Assembly: GCA_016165875.1 (NCBI GenBank)
Contig: JABBOT010000016.1
Coordinates: 7,126,598 to 7,190,597 of the forward strand
Source of the DNA: Acanthopleura granulata
Taxonomy: Eukaryota > Mollusca > Polyplacophora > Chitonida > Chitonidae
DNA: 64,000 nt
Direction: 5' to 3'
The notes under the pieces were generated by a model, which saw only the letters and a program-made list of their open reading frames with translations, ran no database searches and had not been told where the DNA came from. Shown here piece after piece: positions 60,301 through 63,228 of this stretch (position 1 is the stretch's first letter; each line of letters begins with the position of its first letter). Both the position numbers and the translations under genes were made by a program.

Positions 60301-63228
60301 TTATGCAGCATCATGACAGGATTCTCGGAGAGTTCTTTACTGGTCCATCCATGGCTGCACTGATACATTTGTCTGCCTGGATCACGGGCTAGGCCGGCCA
60401 TGCTGTCACACGTGGGTGATAATCTCCTCTGTGGCTCATGGCCGACTGACTCTTGTCTTTGTTGTGGATTAGTGGCAGAATTTAACCGGCTTGTAAAACT
60501 GACACCTAGAGACAAAATGTCAACATCAATACACGCACACATACACACCAACAGATAAACAATGCATTCGCTACTGTCATGTTTATTGTTGACAGATGAT
60601 CACTCTTCTGGATTCGCAAGCTTGTTTGTAGGATGGCTTTATAGGCTTGGCTAACTTGGTAAATGGTTTGATTACACATTTAGTTTTCCCTTCAGTCTTT
60701 ATGACACTTTTATTAAAGCAGGGACATAGAAACTGTATGTTGTGCTATTTCCTTGATGAAAGGGGAAATTTTTTTTTTGTGGAAGTTGTACAGTTTTGCC
60801 ACTCTGAGGCTAGAATGTTAAAAATGTTATACTTTAATCTGAAGTCTACATTTTCACTTTGTCTTCCAATGTGACTCCTACTTTATGGAGCAGTTACAAT
60901 CCGTTGTTATCAAAATAACAAGCATTCTCTCAATTTGATAGACTGAGATCATAAATGCATTTCCTTTTCAAATTAATCTTGAATGATGCTGATTTGTTTG
61001 CATCAGTGTTGAAGGAACGCGGAACCAAGTCACCTTTGTCGTTGATATGATAAAGGACGTAGGGAACGCGAGAAGCATTTAGTAAGATTTCGAACAGAAA
61101 AGTGGTTTATTCATTGATGTTAACACGTACAGTGTTATTTTTGACAAGCCGCCTGTGTTTTCTAGGATACGATGGATATTTTCAGGCTTACCAGTGGGTC
61201 TTTGTCTTATCTTTGACTCTTAGTATTGGCTGTAAGCTATTTCTGTCTACTCTTTAAGTAAATTCCCTAAAAACCAAAACACACACACACAATAAAAATG
61301 GACTTCACGACGTGAAAACATGGGAGTGTTTTTAAACTTGTGGTGTTGAATTTATCCAAAATTTGATTTCAGAAATGATGATGAGATTGGCACTGAGGTA
61401 GTTTTAGCATGCAAAATTTTACGTTTTTTTTTTCCATTTTTCATTGTTTTGTTGGTTTTTTTTTTGTCAAATTCTTTAACAGGAAAGAATGAAATATTTC
61501 AGGTAGATATGGGGGTTAAGCACGTGTGCATGTGGGGAGTAGATATGTGTAGGCTACAGAGACGTGGGGCGCTAGGACAACAATCTCACGTTGACACAGA
61601 GATTTACTTTTGAATCAGGCTTTGTGGACATACAAAGTTGTTGTGGGAAAGAAATTTAACCCCTTTTCTCCAGAGCAAGACAGAGAAACAAGAAATATTC
61701 AAATCATTTTGTACAGCTTCTTTTTCTAAAATTTAATTGATATTTTTTGAAATTTAGTTAGAAAGTTGCTAAGTTAGGTGCAAGTATGTAAACAAAGTAT
61801 TCAGAAAAGTTTTTTTTGTGATGGTGATAGTACCTTTCAGGTGATATTTTTATGAATGGTTTTGTGTTAGCTGCATCCTGTCTAATGATGTAGGAACAAG
61901 GGTTAAATGCTATATGAAGCGTTCTTTGCATATGGAAGCACCTGCCAGTCTTTGTGTGTACATTAAGACTGCCATTCAGTTAGCATTTGTTAACATGAAA
62001 GCCTGATGTTGTGGACATCATCGAAGTTTAGAAATGCCATTCAGACTGTTGACGATGAAATTGAAGGCAAATTATGTGAATTTTGGTCTTGGATTTATGT
62101 CCTGTGGGTGTATTGGAAAACAGGACTTGAAATTGATTTGGATACTTTGGGCTGGCAGAGAAGTAAGTTTTGTATTTTTGTTTTTGTTTTTTTTTTCTGG
62201 TATTTTTGTTTTTAAACAGAAGAATATTAGATAGTAAAGATAGTAACAGGTTTTCTTTTTAACTTTCTTTATCGCTACAGAAATGTTGTATTAACGAAAA
62301 AAAAACAAAAACAGAAAAGGTATAGCAAAATTTCTGATTTTCTGGGAGTATCACTTGAATTTAAAATTTGTATTAAGGAATTAAATTTTTTAGATGGATA
62401 CATGCAAGTTTAAATAAGAATTAATTTAGCTTAAACTTCAGTTTAAGTGAAATATATTCCTCTGTCTCTTATATAAATATGAAGTAAAAAAGACATATGT
62501 TTCATAAGTTTTAAAAGATGACATAGTCAAAGGAGTTTCAATTTGTGTGTCATTCATTATTGTTGGTTATTCAAAGAATAAAAGATATCTTATGTTGATA
62601 ATTTCTTGGTGTATCAGTGTGCAATACACGTACACATATTTCCTGGCAAAGCTGCCAATCAGACTTGATCAGAAATATTGTATCAGCTCTACAGATAATG
62701 ACCAAGTTGTTTAGTCGCTGATGTAATTTCATGTCAATCCCTACGAAACAGAAGAACGTTACTCTTTTTCTTATTTTGAAATTGATATTTAAATTATTAT
62801 GAATGTTTTATTAATATTTTGGTATATTGACATCTTGTCGATATTGATATTTCCTGACATTGACACTTTCTTCACAAAGACATTTTGTTTCATTCAGGTA
62901 TTAATATTTTGTTAATGTTGATGTTTTTGTCGACCTCACCATTTTGTTGATACCGATCTTGTATTGATGTTGATATTTAGTTGTTATACATGTGGTTACA
63001 TTTCTTGATAAGGATATGGTCTTTTATTAATATTTCTCTGGATCGTCACATTTTGGTGATGGATAAAACTGATGTTGACATGTTGTTGCCATTGCTGTGT
63101 TGTAGGCCCTGGACTGGATTCATGACACAGGTGAATTTTACTTGTCCACCCACACCAATGTCGGGGAAAATCAGCAGGAGACAGAAGCTCTCCTTAAAGA
63201 ACACCACGAGTTCAAGGCAACAGCTAAG
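268..63228 (+). CDS. TRIO: Trio/Kalirin-family RhoGEF, N-terminal half in 24 exons, partial at both ends
   Basis: Seen: joining 24 exons gives 1109 codons with no stop and GT-AG borders throughout. Residues (numbered from the first complete codon) about 1-140 form a CRAL-TRIO/SEC14 domain, with GGPILTFP, ILDMRGSTW and IIKPEKFW. Residues 141-1068 are eight spectrin repeats, and 1069-1109 start the ninth. The motif LxQCxQLRLFE recurs at repeat ends. Known: Trio/Kalirin proteins have a SEC14 domain, about nine spectrin repeats, then DH-PH modules that activate Rac/RhoG and RhoA at membranes, in axon guidance and cytoskeletal control. Most invertebrates have a single gene (Drosophila trio, C. elegans unc-73), so the symbol means the pre-duplication orthologue and not vertebrate TRIO as opposed to KALRN. 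Not in window: start codon, promoter, DH-PH, SH3, Ig or kinase domains. Whether this copy makes every isoform cannot be seen. Confidence 0.96.
383..897 (+). other. Intron 1
   Basis: 515 nt intron, gtgagt to cag. It holds a poly-T tract at about 450-469. I see nothing else. Confidence 0.9.
898..988 (+). CDS. TRIO: Trio exon 2: SEC14 domain core
   Basis: Acceptor tttttcag, donor gtcaga. The first base completes AG|T (Ser). Thirty codons follow, with the strand GFSVILDMRGSTW, which corresponds to the GF(T/S)VI(V/L)DMRGS strand of Trio and Kalirin, and then the helix VKPIVKALQ. It ends in phase 0. In SEC14-type folds this region forms part of the floor of the lipid pocket. Confidence 0.96.
989..1636 (+). 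other. Intron 2
   Basis: 648 nt intron. No repeat family or gene recognised. Short ORFs are random. Confidence 0.9.
1637..1738 (+). CDS. TRIO: Trio exon 3: SEC14 domain, lipid-pocket helix
   Basis: Acceptor tgtttcag, donor gtgagg, phase 0 on both sides, 34 codons. It contains CFPGSIHVAYIIKPEKFWEK, QRTSIGSS and KYKFE. The IIKP(D/E)(N/K)FW(Q/E)KQRT stretch is diagnostic of Trio/Kalirin. Confidence 0.97.
1936..2690 (+). repeat. 37-bp satellite, about 20 copies, in intron 3
   Basis: The unit is gatttaatgtgaaatgtgg followed by actgatttagtgtgggca. Copies vary at a few sites (gattta/gatgta, gggca/gacа-type endings). It fills most of intron 3 (1739-2906). The unit does not include either splice site. 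Confidence 0.95.
2741..2865 (+). mobile_element. SINE-A 3' fragment
   Basis: It contains cagcaacctacag, ctggccaccatcgtataagt and a tail of aaataaataaaat. It matches the second half of the SINE-A copies elsewhere in the window. It ends about 40 bases before the exon 4 acceptor. Confidence 0.8.
2907..3020 (+). CDS. TRIO: Trio exon 4: end of SEC14 domain
   Basis: Acceptor atttccag, donor gtaggt, 38 codons, phase 0. It contains TSMISVDTLLKVIDPVQLT followed by EFEGTLEYDHEQWIQLRL. The pattern L..EF.G.L.Y.H..WI closes the SEC14 domain in Trio/Kalirin proteins. The acceptor sits only about 40 bases downstream of a SINE tail (2741-2865). Confidence 0.96.
3096..3272 (+). mobile_element. SINE-A fragment lacking tRNA-like head
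   Basis: It contains gggaaggtctgccagcaac, ataatgctggctgctgtcat, aagtgaaatattcttgagta and cggcgtaaaac. It lies in intron 4 (3021-3654). The rest of that intron holds nothing recognised. Confidence 0.85.
3655..3883 (+). CDS. TRIO: Trio exon 5: spectrin repeat 1, first part
   Basis: Acceptor gttctcag, donor gtgagg. The exon has 76 codons plus one base (phase 1 exit). It encodes amphipathic helices, MLEEFIWKALDLLEKLDELA then DDVSGAQGMLEEHSHVRQRV, then LRAPVEDLALEGQHIL. The last stretch matches the family pattern L.APVEEL..EGQ.LL. The opening ATG is an internal residue set by splicing, not a translation start. At 229 nt it is the longest exon in the window. Confidence 0.95.
3884..4611 (+). other. 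Intron 5 with short 18-bp tandem repeat
   Basis: Contains about 3.5 copies of gcaagcaatatgaagcat at 4190-4252 and a poly-A run at 4338-4355. Nothing else recognised. Confidence 0.85.
4612..4796 (+). CDS. TRIO: Trio exon 6: spectrin repeat 1, end
   Basis: Acceptor tattccag. The first two bases finish a Gly codon. The exon has 61 further codons, including GNADFQTSVPQISQLLENLH, then LNQLWTAKKSRLEQCFQLRL and FEDDCEK. LEQCFQLRLFE is the recurrent end-of-repeat motif. The donor is gtggcg, which is weak at positions +3 to +6. Phase with exon 7 (MFDWI) and similarity still fix the border here. Confidence 0.92.
5078..5300 (+). mobile_element. SINE-B fragment in intron 6
   Basis: acaatttttagattcaccc, cactctcactg and ggtgacaataa match the SINE-B copy at 32277 (acaatttttacattcctcc, cactctcactg, ggtgacagtaa). 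The head is missing. Intron 6 spans 4797-5415 and holds nothing else. Confidence 0.6.
5416..5538 (+). CDS. TRIO: Trio exon 7: spectrin repeat 2, first part
   Basis: Acceptor gtttgcag, donor gtgaga, 41 codons, phase 0. It opens MFDWITQSREVFLVNYTEIG, matching the (M/V)(F/L)DWI....E.FL...T.IG opening found in vertebrate Trio repeats. It has the same length as exons 12 and 24. Confidence 0.95.
6640..6860 (+). repeat. Imperfect GAT/GAC-rich low-complexity repeat
   Basis: Degenerate repeats of gaccttgacattgat and gtgatatggataatgat. They create an Asp-rich ORF on + and an Ile/Thr-rich ORF on -. Both look like by-products of the base pattern, not genes. Confidence 0.65.
8323..8590 (+). mobile_element. 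SINE-A, near full length
   Basis: The tRNA-like head has an A-box-like tggctcagttggttag and a B-box-like gagttcaagtccc. The body contains tacgtgggaaggtccgcca. The tail is gtgaaatattcttgagta ... accaatcaaatgaataaa. Confidence 0.88.
10313..10504 (+). CDS. TRIO: Trio exon 8: spectrin repeat 2, end
   Basis: Acceptor ctttccag, donor gtaaag. It has 192 nt, exactly 64 codons, phase 0. It contains NVYLNISRILEAAQRLCDAG, HYASNTIRLQATRLEREWKS and LAAALDDRSTVLAMSVLFHK. The run A..L..AGHYAS..I......L...WK is a strong family match. Three exons (8, 13, 20) share the 192-nt length and the same place in their repeats. Confidence 0.96.
11134..11394 (+). mobile_element. SINE-A, near full length, in intron 8
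   Basis: The head is ggcctccgtggccaagggga, with B-box-like gagttcaagtcc. The body is tacgtgggaaggtctgccag. The tail is aatattcttgagtacagcgt followed by aataaataaataa. Confidence 0.9.
11581..12353 (+). repeat. Minisatellite of about 63 bp carrying 12 decoy copies of the exon 9 splice acceptor
   Basis: Each unit contains a pyrimidine tract, cacag, then tacctatgccaggtgtctgt. This is a near copy of the real junction cacag|tacctgtgccaggtttctgg at 12355/12356. Decoy AGs end at 11584, 11662, 11725, 11784, 11847, 11910, 11973, 12036, 12099, 12160, 12223 and 12294. Spacing is mostly 63 bp (range 59-78). Read in the phase that exon 9 needs, every one meets a stop. Some units have the strong ctctctctcccccc tract seen at the true site. 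Confidence 0.95.
12356..12487 (+). CDS. TRIO: Trio exon 9: spectrin repeat 3, first part
   Basis: Acceptor ccccccacag, donor gtaaga, 44 codons, phase 0. It reads YLCQVSGWLEACQNPDIPSH, then IEDLELSLQEHQTLIETISQ and AYAE, matching the family DLEL.I..HQTL.E...QAY.E. It is immediately preceded by a tandem array that repeats this acceptor and the first bases of this exon. The final acceptor at 12354-12355 is chosen because only it leads into an open frame with spectrin similarity. Confidence 0.95.
12488..13923 (+). other. Intron 9 (1.4 kb)
   Basis: AT-rich. No repeat family or gene recognised. Confidence 0.85.
13924..14052 (+). CDS. TRIO: Trio exon 10: spectrin repeat 3, middle
   Basis: Acceptor gtgtacag, donor gtaaga, 43 codons, phase 0. 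It contains VCADGKTLLDTLQTPVSTGS, NNSLTAKADYSEAAAHVLDV and VHE. The pattern DGK.LLD.LQ.P followed by LTA.A.YS.A...VLDVVHEV is specific to Trio/Kalirin repeat 3. Confidence 0.96.
14053..14652 (+). other. Intron 10
   Basis: 600 nt, nothing recognised. Intron 11 (14755-15207) is likewise unremarkable. Confidence 0.85.
14653..14754 (+). CDS. TRIO: Trio exon 11: spectrin repeat 3, end
   Basis: Acceptor tttttaag, donor gtgaga, 34 codons, phase 0. It contains VLAHQRHLETLWHSKKVKLH and QRLGLRLFQQDVKQ. H.R.LE..W..(R/K)KV(R/K)LHQRL.L..FQQDV.Q is the family end-of-repeat sequence. Confidence 0.95.
15208..15330 (+). CDS. TRIO: Trio exon 12: spectrin repeat 4, first part
   Basis: Acceptor tgtcacag, donor gtaggt, 41 codons, phase 0. 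It contains VIDWLDNHGDVFLRKNTAIG then KSLQRAKALQKSHEHFESVA. It is followed by the largest intron of the window (21.8 kb). Confidence 0.96.
15966..16375 (+). repeat. 33-34-bp minisatellite, decaying 3'
   Basis: The unit is gactgcagacaggatcactg followed by gcagaccactgtca, in about seven well-kept copies to 16210. It then continues as diverged gacaaattactggcagact units. It lies inside intron 12. Confidence 0.9.
17974..18054 (-). pseudogene. THAP-type zinc-finger N-terminal fragment (eroded)
   Basis: On the minus strand an ATG at 18054 starts MPQCADFGCTNSMSSADRKG followed by LGLQFHR. Known: THAP domains open with M..C...GC.N and then .(L/F).FHRFP, using a C2CH zinc site. Here the first two Cys (C-x4-C) and FHR are visible. 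After FHR the sequence no longer follows the THAP pattern and no downstream C..H is evident, so the rest is lost or frame-disrupted. Likely a relic of a THAP transposon (P-element-like) or retrocopy. It could be chance. Confidence 0.45.
18866..19725 (+). repeat. 45-bp minisatellite, about 19 copies
   Basis: The unit is atggaaaggaggaagctgga followed by gctttggcgacctt and gtgcatatagt. Copies differ at a few fixed sites (gctgg/gctag, gcatat/gcatgt, atgg/gtgg). Because 45 is a multiple of three, long ORFs arise in one + frame (284 codons) and two - frames (365 and 301 codons). These contain exact 15-residue repeats such as MERRKLELWRPCAYS. No splice, codon or similarity evidence supports translation. 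Confidence 0.95.
20560..20840 (+). repeat. Dispersed repeat, copy 1 (unclassified)
   Basis: Shares ordered blocks with 32860-33120: gagttctgttgattgtag, tttgtttggaaggtaggat, tatgacatttattt and aaattttag. No tRNA-like head or protein was seen. Possibly a non-autonomous transposon. Confidence 0.6.
21208..21415 (+). mobile_element. Degenerate SINE-like fragment
   Basis: Contains ggtaacttgcctgaggccgc, ataaaaatgaccaccatacg, gggaaatattt and an aaataaataaata tail, which loosely resemble the SINE-B body and SINE tails. A second tail-like piece lies at 21590-21690 (gaagtgaaaaattcatgagc ... aaataaataa). Confidence 0.45.
23163..23396 (+). mobile_element. SINE-A copy
   Basis: The head is decayed. It keeps aatgcggtcgttgtgagttc, gtgggaaggtctgccagcaa, ataatgccggccgccgtcgt and attcttgagtacggcgtaaa. 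There is no long (AAAT)n tail. Confidence 0.85.
25000..25415 (+). repeat. Diverged tandem repeat rich in gaagatatcag
   Basis: About ten alternations of agaaaagtgaagatatcagg and tgtagtgagaatatcaggct, with a combined period near 60-65 bp. Alternate strands carry short Ile-rich ORFs that are by-products. Confidence 0.85.
25921..26094 (+). mobile_element. SINE-A 3' fragment
   Basis: Contains tacgtgggaaggtgtgccag, aatgccggctgccatcatgt, agtgtcttgagtacagc and a long (AAAT)n tail at 26069-26094. Confidence 0.8.
26613..27060 (+). mobile_element. Tandem trimer of tRNA-related SINE (SINE-C)
   Basis: Three head-to-tail units of about 165 bp start near 26613, 26773 and 26938. Each begins cgtggtctagagcttagaag or the diverged cgtggcagagcggttcaggt. 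A B-box-like gttcaaacct or gattcagtcc follows. Units 1 and 2 then have catgaaactgacagtcatca and catgaatattctctg. Unit 3 runs into a different 3' sequence. Confidence 0.75.
28184..28292 (+). mobile_element. SINE-A 3' fragment
   Basis: Contains gggctttgctcagtttcttc, gacgtcgtatgagtgaaaaa and ccttgagtatggtgtaaaac, with an aaataaatgaaataaa tail. Confidence 0.75.
28517..28583 (-). other. G-quadruplex-type tract on minus strand
   Basis: The + strand is nearly pure C runs (cccccaccccca repeated), preceded by ccctaaccctaaac. The - strand therefore has at least eight runs of four or more G separated by single bases, followed by GGGTTTAGGGTTAGGG-like bases. Such runs can form G-quadruplexes. In vivo formation is inference. 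Confidence 0.75.
30500..30592 (+). mobile_element. SINE-A tail remnant
   Basis: Keeps tataagtgaaaaattattga, gtcttaaacact and aaataaatgatt. Degenerate. Confidence 0.5.
31112..31195 (-). mobile_element. SINE-A tail remnant, inverted
   Basis: Read on the minus strand it gives a shortened tail: gacagccatcatagta, then aattcttg, aaacaccatg and aaaataaataaa. One of only two copies found in the reverse orientation. Confidence 0.5.
31342..31589 (+). mobile_element. SINE-A copy
   Basis: The head is ggggcctctgaggccgaggg. A B-box-like gagttcaagcccagc, the ctgtatgtgggaaggtc body and gtgaaatattcttgataac follow, with an aaataaataaataa tail. A short internal deletion removes part of the cagcaacctgcgg segment. 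Confidence 0.88.
32277..32560 (+). mobile_element. SINE-B copy
   Basis: The tRNA-like head is ggctgtggttgagtagttaa, with B-box-like ggttcaatcccagc. It continues acaatttttacattcctcc, cactctcactgc and ccttggtgacagtaagtgg. Related copies are at 5078, 51722 and 57475. Confidence 0.7.
32860..33120 (+). repeat. Dispersed repeat, copy 2 (unclassified)
   Basis: Partner of 20560-20840. Shared blocks are gagagtcctgttcattgtag, gtttgtttggaaggtaggat, ttgtgacatttatttgc and caaaattttagc, in the same order and orientation. Confidence 0.6.
35968..36113 (+). mobile_element. SINE-A, 3'-truncated
   Basis: Has ggggcctctgtggccga, the aatgcggtcgctgtgagttc box, caagtcc and gtctgccagcaacctgcgga, then stops before the ataatgctgg tail. 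Unusual, because most decayed copies here lose the 5' end instead. Confidence 0.8.
36480..36515 (+). repeat. (GGCTA)n microsatellite
   Basis: Seven copies of the pentamer ggcta (the first varied to ggctc). Confidence 0.9.
37092..37283 (+). CDS. TRIO: Trio exon 13: spectrin repeat 4, end
   Basis: Acceptor attttcag, donor gtatgt, 64 codons, phase 0. It contains NTITNADKLLAAADELAQTG, ECNPEEIYREAQELEERMHN and then VLDMTVSFYSHVHE. NADKLL.AA..LAQTGEC.PEEIY is close to vertebrate Kalirin. Its 3' end and donor are copied several times in the following intron (37284-37850). Confidence 0.97.
37284..37850 (+). repeat. Minisatellite of about 99 bp carrying decoy copies of the exon 13 splice donor
   Basis: The real junction is ttctactcacacgttcatgag|gtatgt (trimmed: ctactcacacgttcatgag). 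Following units repeat it as ccttctactcagctgttc atgtg|gtgtgt (37546), ctttctacttgcacgttta tgaa|gtatgt (37645) and tcttactcacctgttgaa gag|gtatgt (37744). Shorter versions lie at 37376 and 37447 and a degraded one near 37833. Spacing is 99 bp for the later copies. Each unit also holds ggttcaaatcccac and taataaagggttag. Confidence 0.92.
39018..39252 (+). repeat. Tandem repeat of about 52 bp
   Basis: Four to five copies of agtgacacatacaaaactta followed by aatcaatgccacatatgaag. Intronic (intron 13, 37284-42106). Confidence 0.9.
40591..40831 (+). mobile_element. Possible MITE with terminal inverted repeats
   Basis: The left end tttaaagggaaaggcc (40591) is nearly the reverse complement of the right end ggcctttcccttcaaa (40817-40832), one mismatch over 16 bases. 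The 241-bp interior is non-coding. No clear target-site duplication could be confirmed, because an A-run starts at the right end. Confidence 0.5.
42107..42276 (+). CDS. TRIO: Trio exon 14: spectrin repeat 5, first part
   Basis: Acceptor ctgtttcag, donor gtgaga. It has 56 codons plus two bases. It contains LTSWLEELQQELQSSEIADT, then VEGAEQLLEQFNQQRDTTLE and GEILVQQL. The pattern W.E.LQ.E....DSV....L..QF.QQ...TL.A....I.EGE.L.QQLR identifies repeat 5. Confidence 0.95.
42607..42834 (+). mobile_element. SINE-A copy in intron 14
   Basis: Head ggggcctccatggctcagtc ggtcag, body acatgggaaggtctgccagc, tail ataagtgaaatattcttgat and aataaataaataa. An internal deletion removes the ggctctgcc...ataatgctgg segment. 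It fills the middle of intron 14 (42277-42944). Confidence 0.88.
42945..43003 (+). CDS. TRIO: Trio exon 15: short linker exon within spectrin repeat 5
   Basis: Acceptor tgtttcag, donor gtaggt, 59 nt. The first base completes an Arg codon, 19 codons follow, and one base remains. It encodes SMNMESEKISSSNDVSHIE, a Ser-rich, probably flexible insert ending in the SHIE motif that is also seen at this place in vertebrate Kalirin. Skipping it (59 nt) would shift the frame, so it is probably constitutive. Confidence 0.9.
43500..43740 (+). repeat. Pyrimidine-rich imperfect repeat in intron 15
   Basis: About eight diverged units of 30 bp of the form tttcctttaaactgtcagtgg. They give a long pyrimidine-biased tract about 180 bp upstream of the exon 16 acceptor. 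The unit does not copy exon 16. The rest of intron 15 (43004-43924) is unremarkable. Confidence 0.8.
43925..44040 (+). CDS. TRIO: Trio exon 16: spectrin repeat 5, end
   Basis: Acceptor ccgttgcag, donor gtaaga. Two bases complete Gly, then 38 codons, exiting in phase 0. It contains VIGQLNESRGKLEELWSARK and LKLDLCLQLRLFERDALE, the end-of-repeat motif of repeat 5. Confidence 0.96.
44221..44322 (+). mobile_element. SINE-A 5' fragment
   Basis: Contains ggcttgtcagcacagtgcag, tgaccctttggcctctcacc, aatgtggttgctatgagc and tcatgccggcttcc. It lacks everything downstream. Confidence 0.65.
46146..46320 (-). mobile_element. SINE-A, inverted
   Basis: The minus strand reads aataaataaattaataaatg at the tail, gtataagagaaacattcttg-type bases, ctggccaccgtcatataag and cctgtggatggtcgttggtt. 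The copy is decayed. Confidence 0.7.
47572..47840 (+). repeat. 149-bp tandem duplication
   Basis: Blocks atttggacag, ctgtttggagagtttgagct, cgacatgatgctt and gacttctgga occur in order at 47581-47683 and again at 47730-47832. The offset is about 149 bp, with moderate divergence. Confidence 0.85.
48739..49020 (+). repeat. 31-bp minisatellite, about nine copies
   Basis: The unit is ttttttcattattggtgtct followed by ttttccatgta. Phe/Tyr-rich ORFs here are by-products of the repeat. Confidence 0.93.
51031..51413 (+). repeat. Three degenerate tandem copies of the exon 17 acceptor and exon start
   Basis: Acceptor-like ctctgacag ends at 51030, 51150 and 51280 and is followed by about 66 bp resembling exon 17. 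The third copy reads VTSQLELLTEVQHLELSSDM, against the real VSSQLELWAEELQHLELCSD. Each then enters a shared intronic block (aaccaatcaataaatcattc ... agtcaattgatcagttaatc). Period is 120-133 bp. Copy 1 starts with TAA. Copies 2 and 3 stop at TAA after 34 codons with no donor seen. They are partial pseudo-exons. Confidence 0.92.
51414..51575 (+). CDS. TRIO: Trio exon 17: spectrin repeat 6, first part
   Basis: Acceptor tccctcag, donor gtaaag, 54 codons, phase 0. It contains VSSQLELWAEELQHLELCSD, then AEQILQMHNDSVMHMQSCTF and EVLQRGQELSQ. The pattern F(E)V.Q.GQ(D/E)L matches the family. Three degenerate copies of the start of this exon lie directly upstream (51031-51413) and all close with stops. 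Confidence 0.95.
51722..51840 (+). mobile_element. SINE-B fragment in intron 17
   Basis: It has a B-box-like gggttcaaacccagccc. tgtagattcctaggctctca then ccttggtgacaataagta parallels the SINE-B copy at 32277. Confidence 0.6.
51871..52351 (+). repeat. 67-bp minisatellite carrying seven decoy copies of the exon 18 acceptor
   Basis: Units of exactly 67 bp. Each carries tttttgtccag then gtggttgagacgtctggtgt. AGs end at 51882, 51949, 52016, 52083, 52150, 52217 and 52284. The true AG ends at 52351, also 67 bp on. Each decoy, read in the exon 18 phase, gives V-(F/V)-E-T-S-G-V-stop, because gtctag replaces the real gtccaa. Copies are almost identical. Confidence 0.97.
52352..52534 (+). CDS. TRIO: Trio exon 18: spectrin repeat 6, end
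   Basis: Acceptor gtgtgcag, donor gtgagg, 61 codons, phase 0. It contains VFETSGVQLMADSQYDAQTR, then LLEFLHERELDLENLAESKR and LQLEQCVQLRHFEIEARQ. It is directly preceded by seven 67-bp copies of its own acceptor and first codons. Only the last acceptor avoids the TAG at codon 8. Confidence 0.96.
52535..52948 (+). other. Intron 18
   Basis: 414 nt. Contains a short imperfect duplication of tttgcttacaaacag and tgatca near 52830-52950. Otherwise nothing. Confidence 0.8.
52949..53068 (+). CDS. TRIO: Trio exon 19: spectrin repeat 7, first part
   Basis: Acceptor ccaacag, donor gtcagt, 40 codons, phase 0. It contains VISWIRNGETMLTSSFMCPN then EADQLKQQHEQFQMAIE. WIRNGE(S/T)ML and the L..EHEQFQ.AIE ending match Trio/Kalirin. 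Confidence 0.96.
53069..56305 (+). other. Intron 19 (3.2 kb)
   Basis: Holds SINE-A tail pieces at 53845-53895 and 54571-54684 and homopolymer runs (53775-53794, 55376-55397). No gene recognised. Confidence 0.8.
54571..54684 (+). mobile_element. SINE-A 3' fragment
   Basis: Contains ataatgctggctgctgtcat, ataagtggaatattcttgag, ttcagcgttaaacaccagtc and an aaataactaaataaat tail. Confidence 0.8.
56306..56497 (+). CDS. TRIO: Trio exon 20: spectrin repeat 7, end
   Basis: Acceptor ccttccag, donor gtcagg, 64 codons, phase 0. It contains KTHMSVVQITQKAEAMIQGG, HYNSELVRAIAENVTMTWQQ and LMYHAEERHKLVMASMNWYK. It is the third 192-nt exon occupying the second half of a repeat. Confidence 0.96.
56648..56914 (+). 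mobile_element. SINE-A, full length (best preserved copy)
   Basis: Head ggggcgtccggggctcagtc ggttagcacgc, B-box-like gagttcaagaccagctc, body ctgtacgtgggaaagtctgc, then ataatgctgaccgctgtagt, gtgaaatattcttgagtacg and gcataaaacaccaatcaaat. About 267 bp. It sits in intron 20 (56498-57189), 150 bp after exon 20. Confidence 0.92.
57190..57336 (+). CDS. TRIO: Trio exon 21: spectrin repeat 8, first part
   Basis: Acceptor gtcctcag, donor gtagga, 49 codons, phase 0. It contains VCSVLESLDREYQRDEDWCS, then LIIKHQDQKEAFLK. VCSVLESL..EY.RDEDWC is nearly invariant between this protein and vertebrate Trio/Kalirin. Confidence 0.97.
57475..58215 (+). mobile_element. SINE-B-like element interrupted by a tandem array
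   Basis: Head gagtgtggtcaagtggtcaa ggtgcttgcc, B-box-like gtttcaaacctagcc, then ttggtcaaaacgagcggt and gtgcctagtctaac. The expected ending tttcctccacctcctaaatc appears only after the 68-bp array (58148 on). This implies the array expanded inside the element. Confidence 0.6.
57734..58141 (+). repeat. 68-bp minisatellite, six identical copies
   Basis: gggtttggctatggcctgaa, gaggtggaaggtttaggga, aacgtggtagtttcctccc and aggctgtcct make one unit. It starts at 57734, 57802, 57870, 57938, 58006 and 58074, followed by a partial copy at 58142. I saw no differences between the units. Intron 21 (57337-58733). Confidence 0.96.
58285..58462 (+). mobile_element. SINE-A 3' fragment
   Basis: Contains ctggattcctctccacttg, gtgggtttctcccgggccct, ccaccataatgc, gtgaaatgttcttgagaacg and gcgtaaaacaccaatcaggt, with a tail of aataaataaat. 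Confidence 0.82.
58734..58845 (+). CDS. TRIO: Trio exon 22: spectrin repeat 8, middle
   Basis: Acceptor cgttgcag, donor gtgagg. It has 37 codons plus one base. It contains ACTLARRTADTFLKYVHRNL then KARSPEAHVK. ACTLARR.A..FLKY.HRN is a strong family match. Confidence 0.96.
58846..59346 (+). other. Intron 22
   Basis: 501 nt, no repeat or gene recognised. Confidence 0.85.
59347..59462 (+). CDS. TRIO: Trio exon 23: spectrin repeat 8, end
   Basis: Acceptor ttgctag, donor gtaatg. Two bases complete Ala, then 38 codons in phase. It contains TLDQLFQQENIVLEFWTVRK and KKLDQCHQYALFERSAKQ. The pattern FW..(K/R)(K/R)..LDQC.QY..FERSAKQ is characteristic of repeat 8. Confidence 0.96.
59463..63105 (+). other. 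Intron 23 (3.6 kb)
   Basis: AT-rich. Contains a short (AC)n at 61281-61291 and poly-T or poly-A runs at 60767, 61424, 61456, 62187 and 62299. A minus-strand 126-codon ORF (60171-60551) shows no recognisable domain and no splice context. No SINE recognised. Confidence 0.8.
63106..63228 (+). CDS. TRIO: Trio exon 24: start of spectrin repeat 9
   Basis: Acceptor gttgtag, donor gtcagt, 41 codons, phase 0. It contains ALDWIHDTGEFYLSTHTNVG, then QETEALLKEHHEFKATAK. ALDWI..TGEFYLSTHT is near-identical in vertebrate family members. The remainder of repeat 9 and the DH domain must follow beyond the window. Confidence 0.96.

Noticed and set aside
60171..60551. 126-codon minus-strand ORF in intron 23
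   Set aside because: No recognisable domain, no repeat of family motifs, no promoter or splice evidence. Length is plausible by chance.
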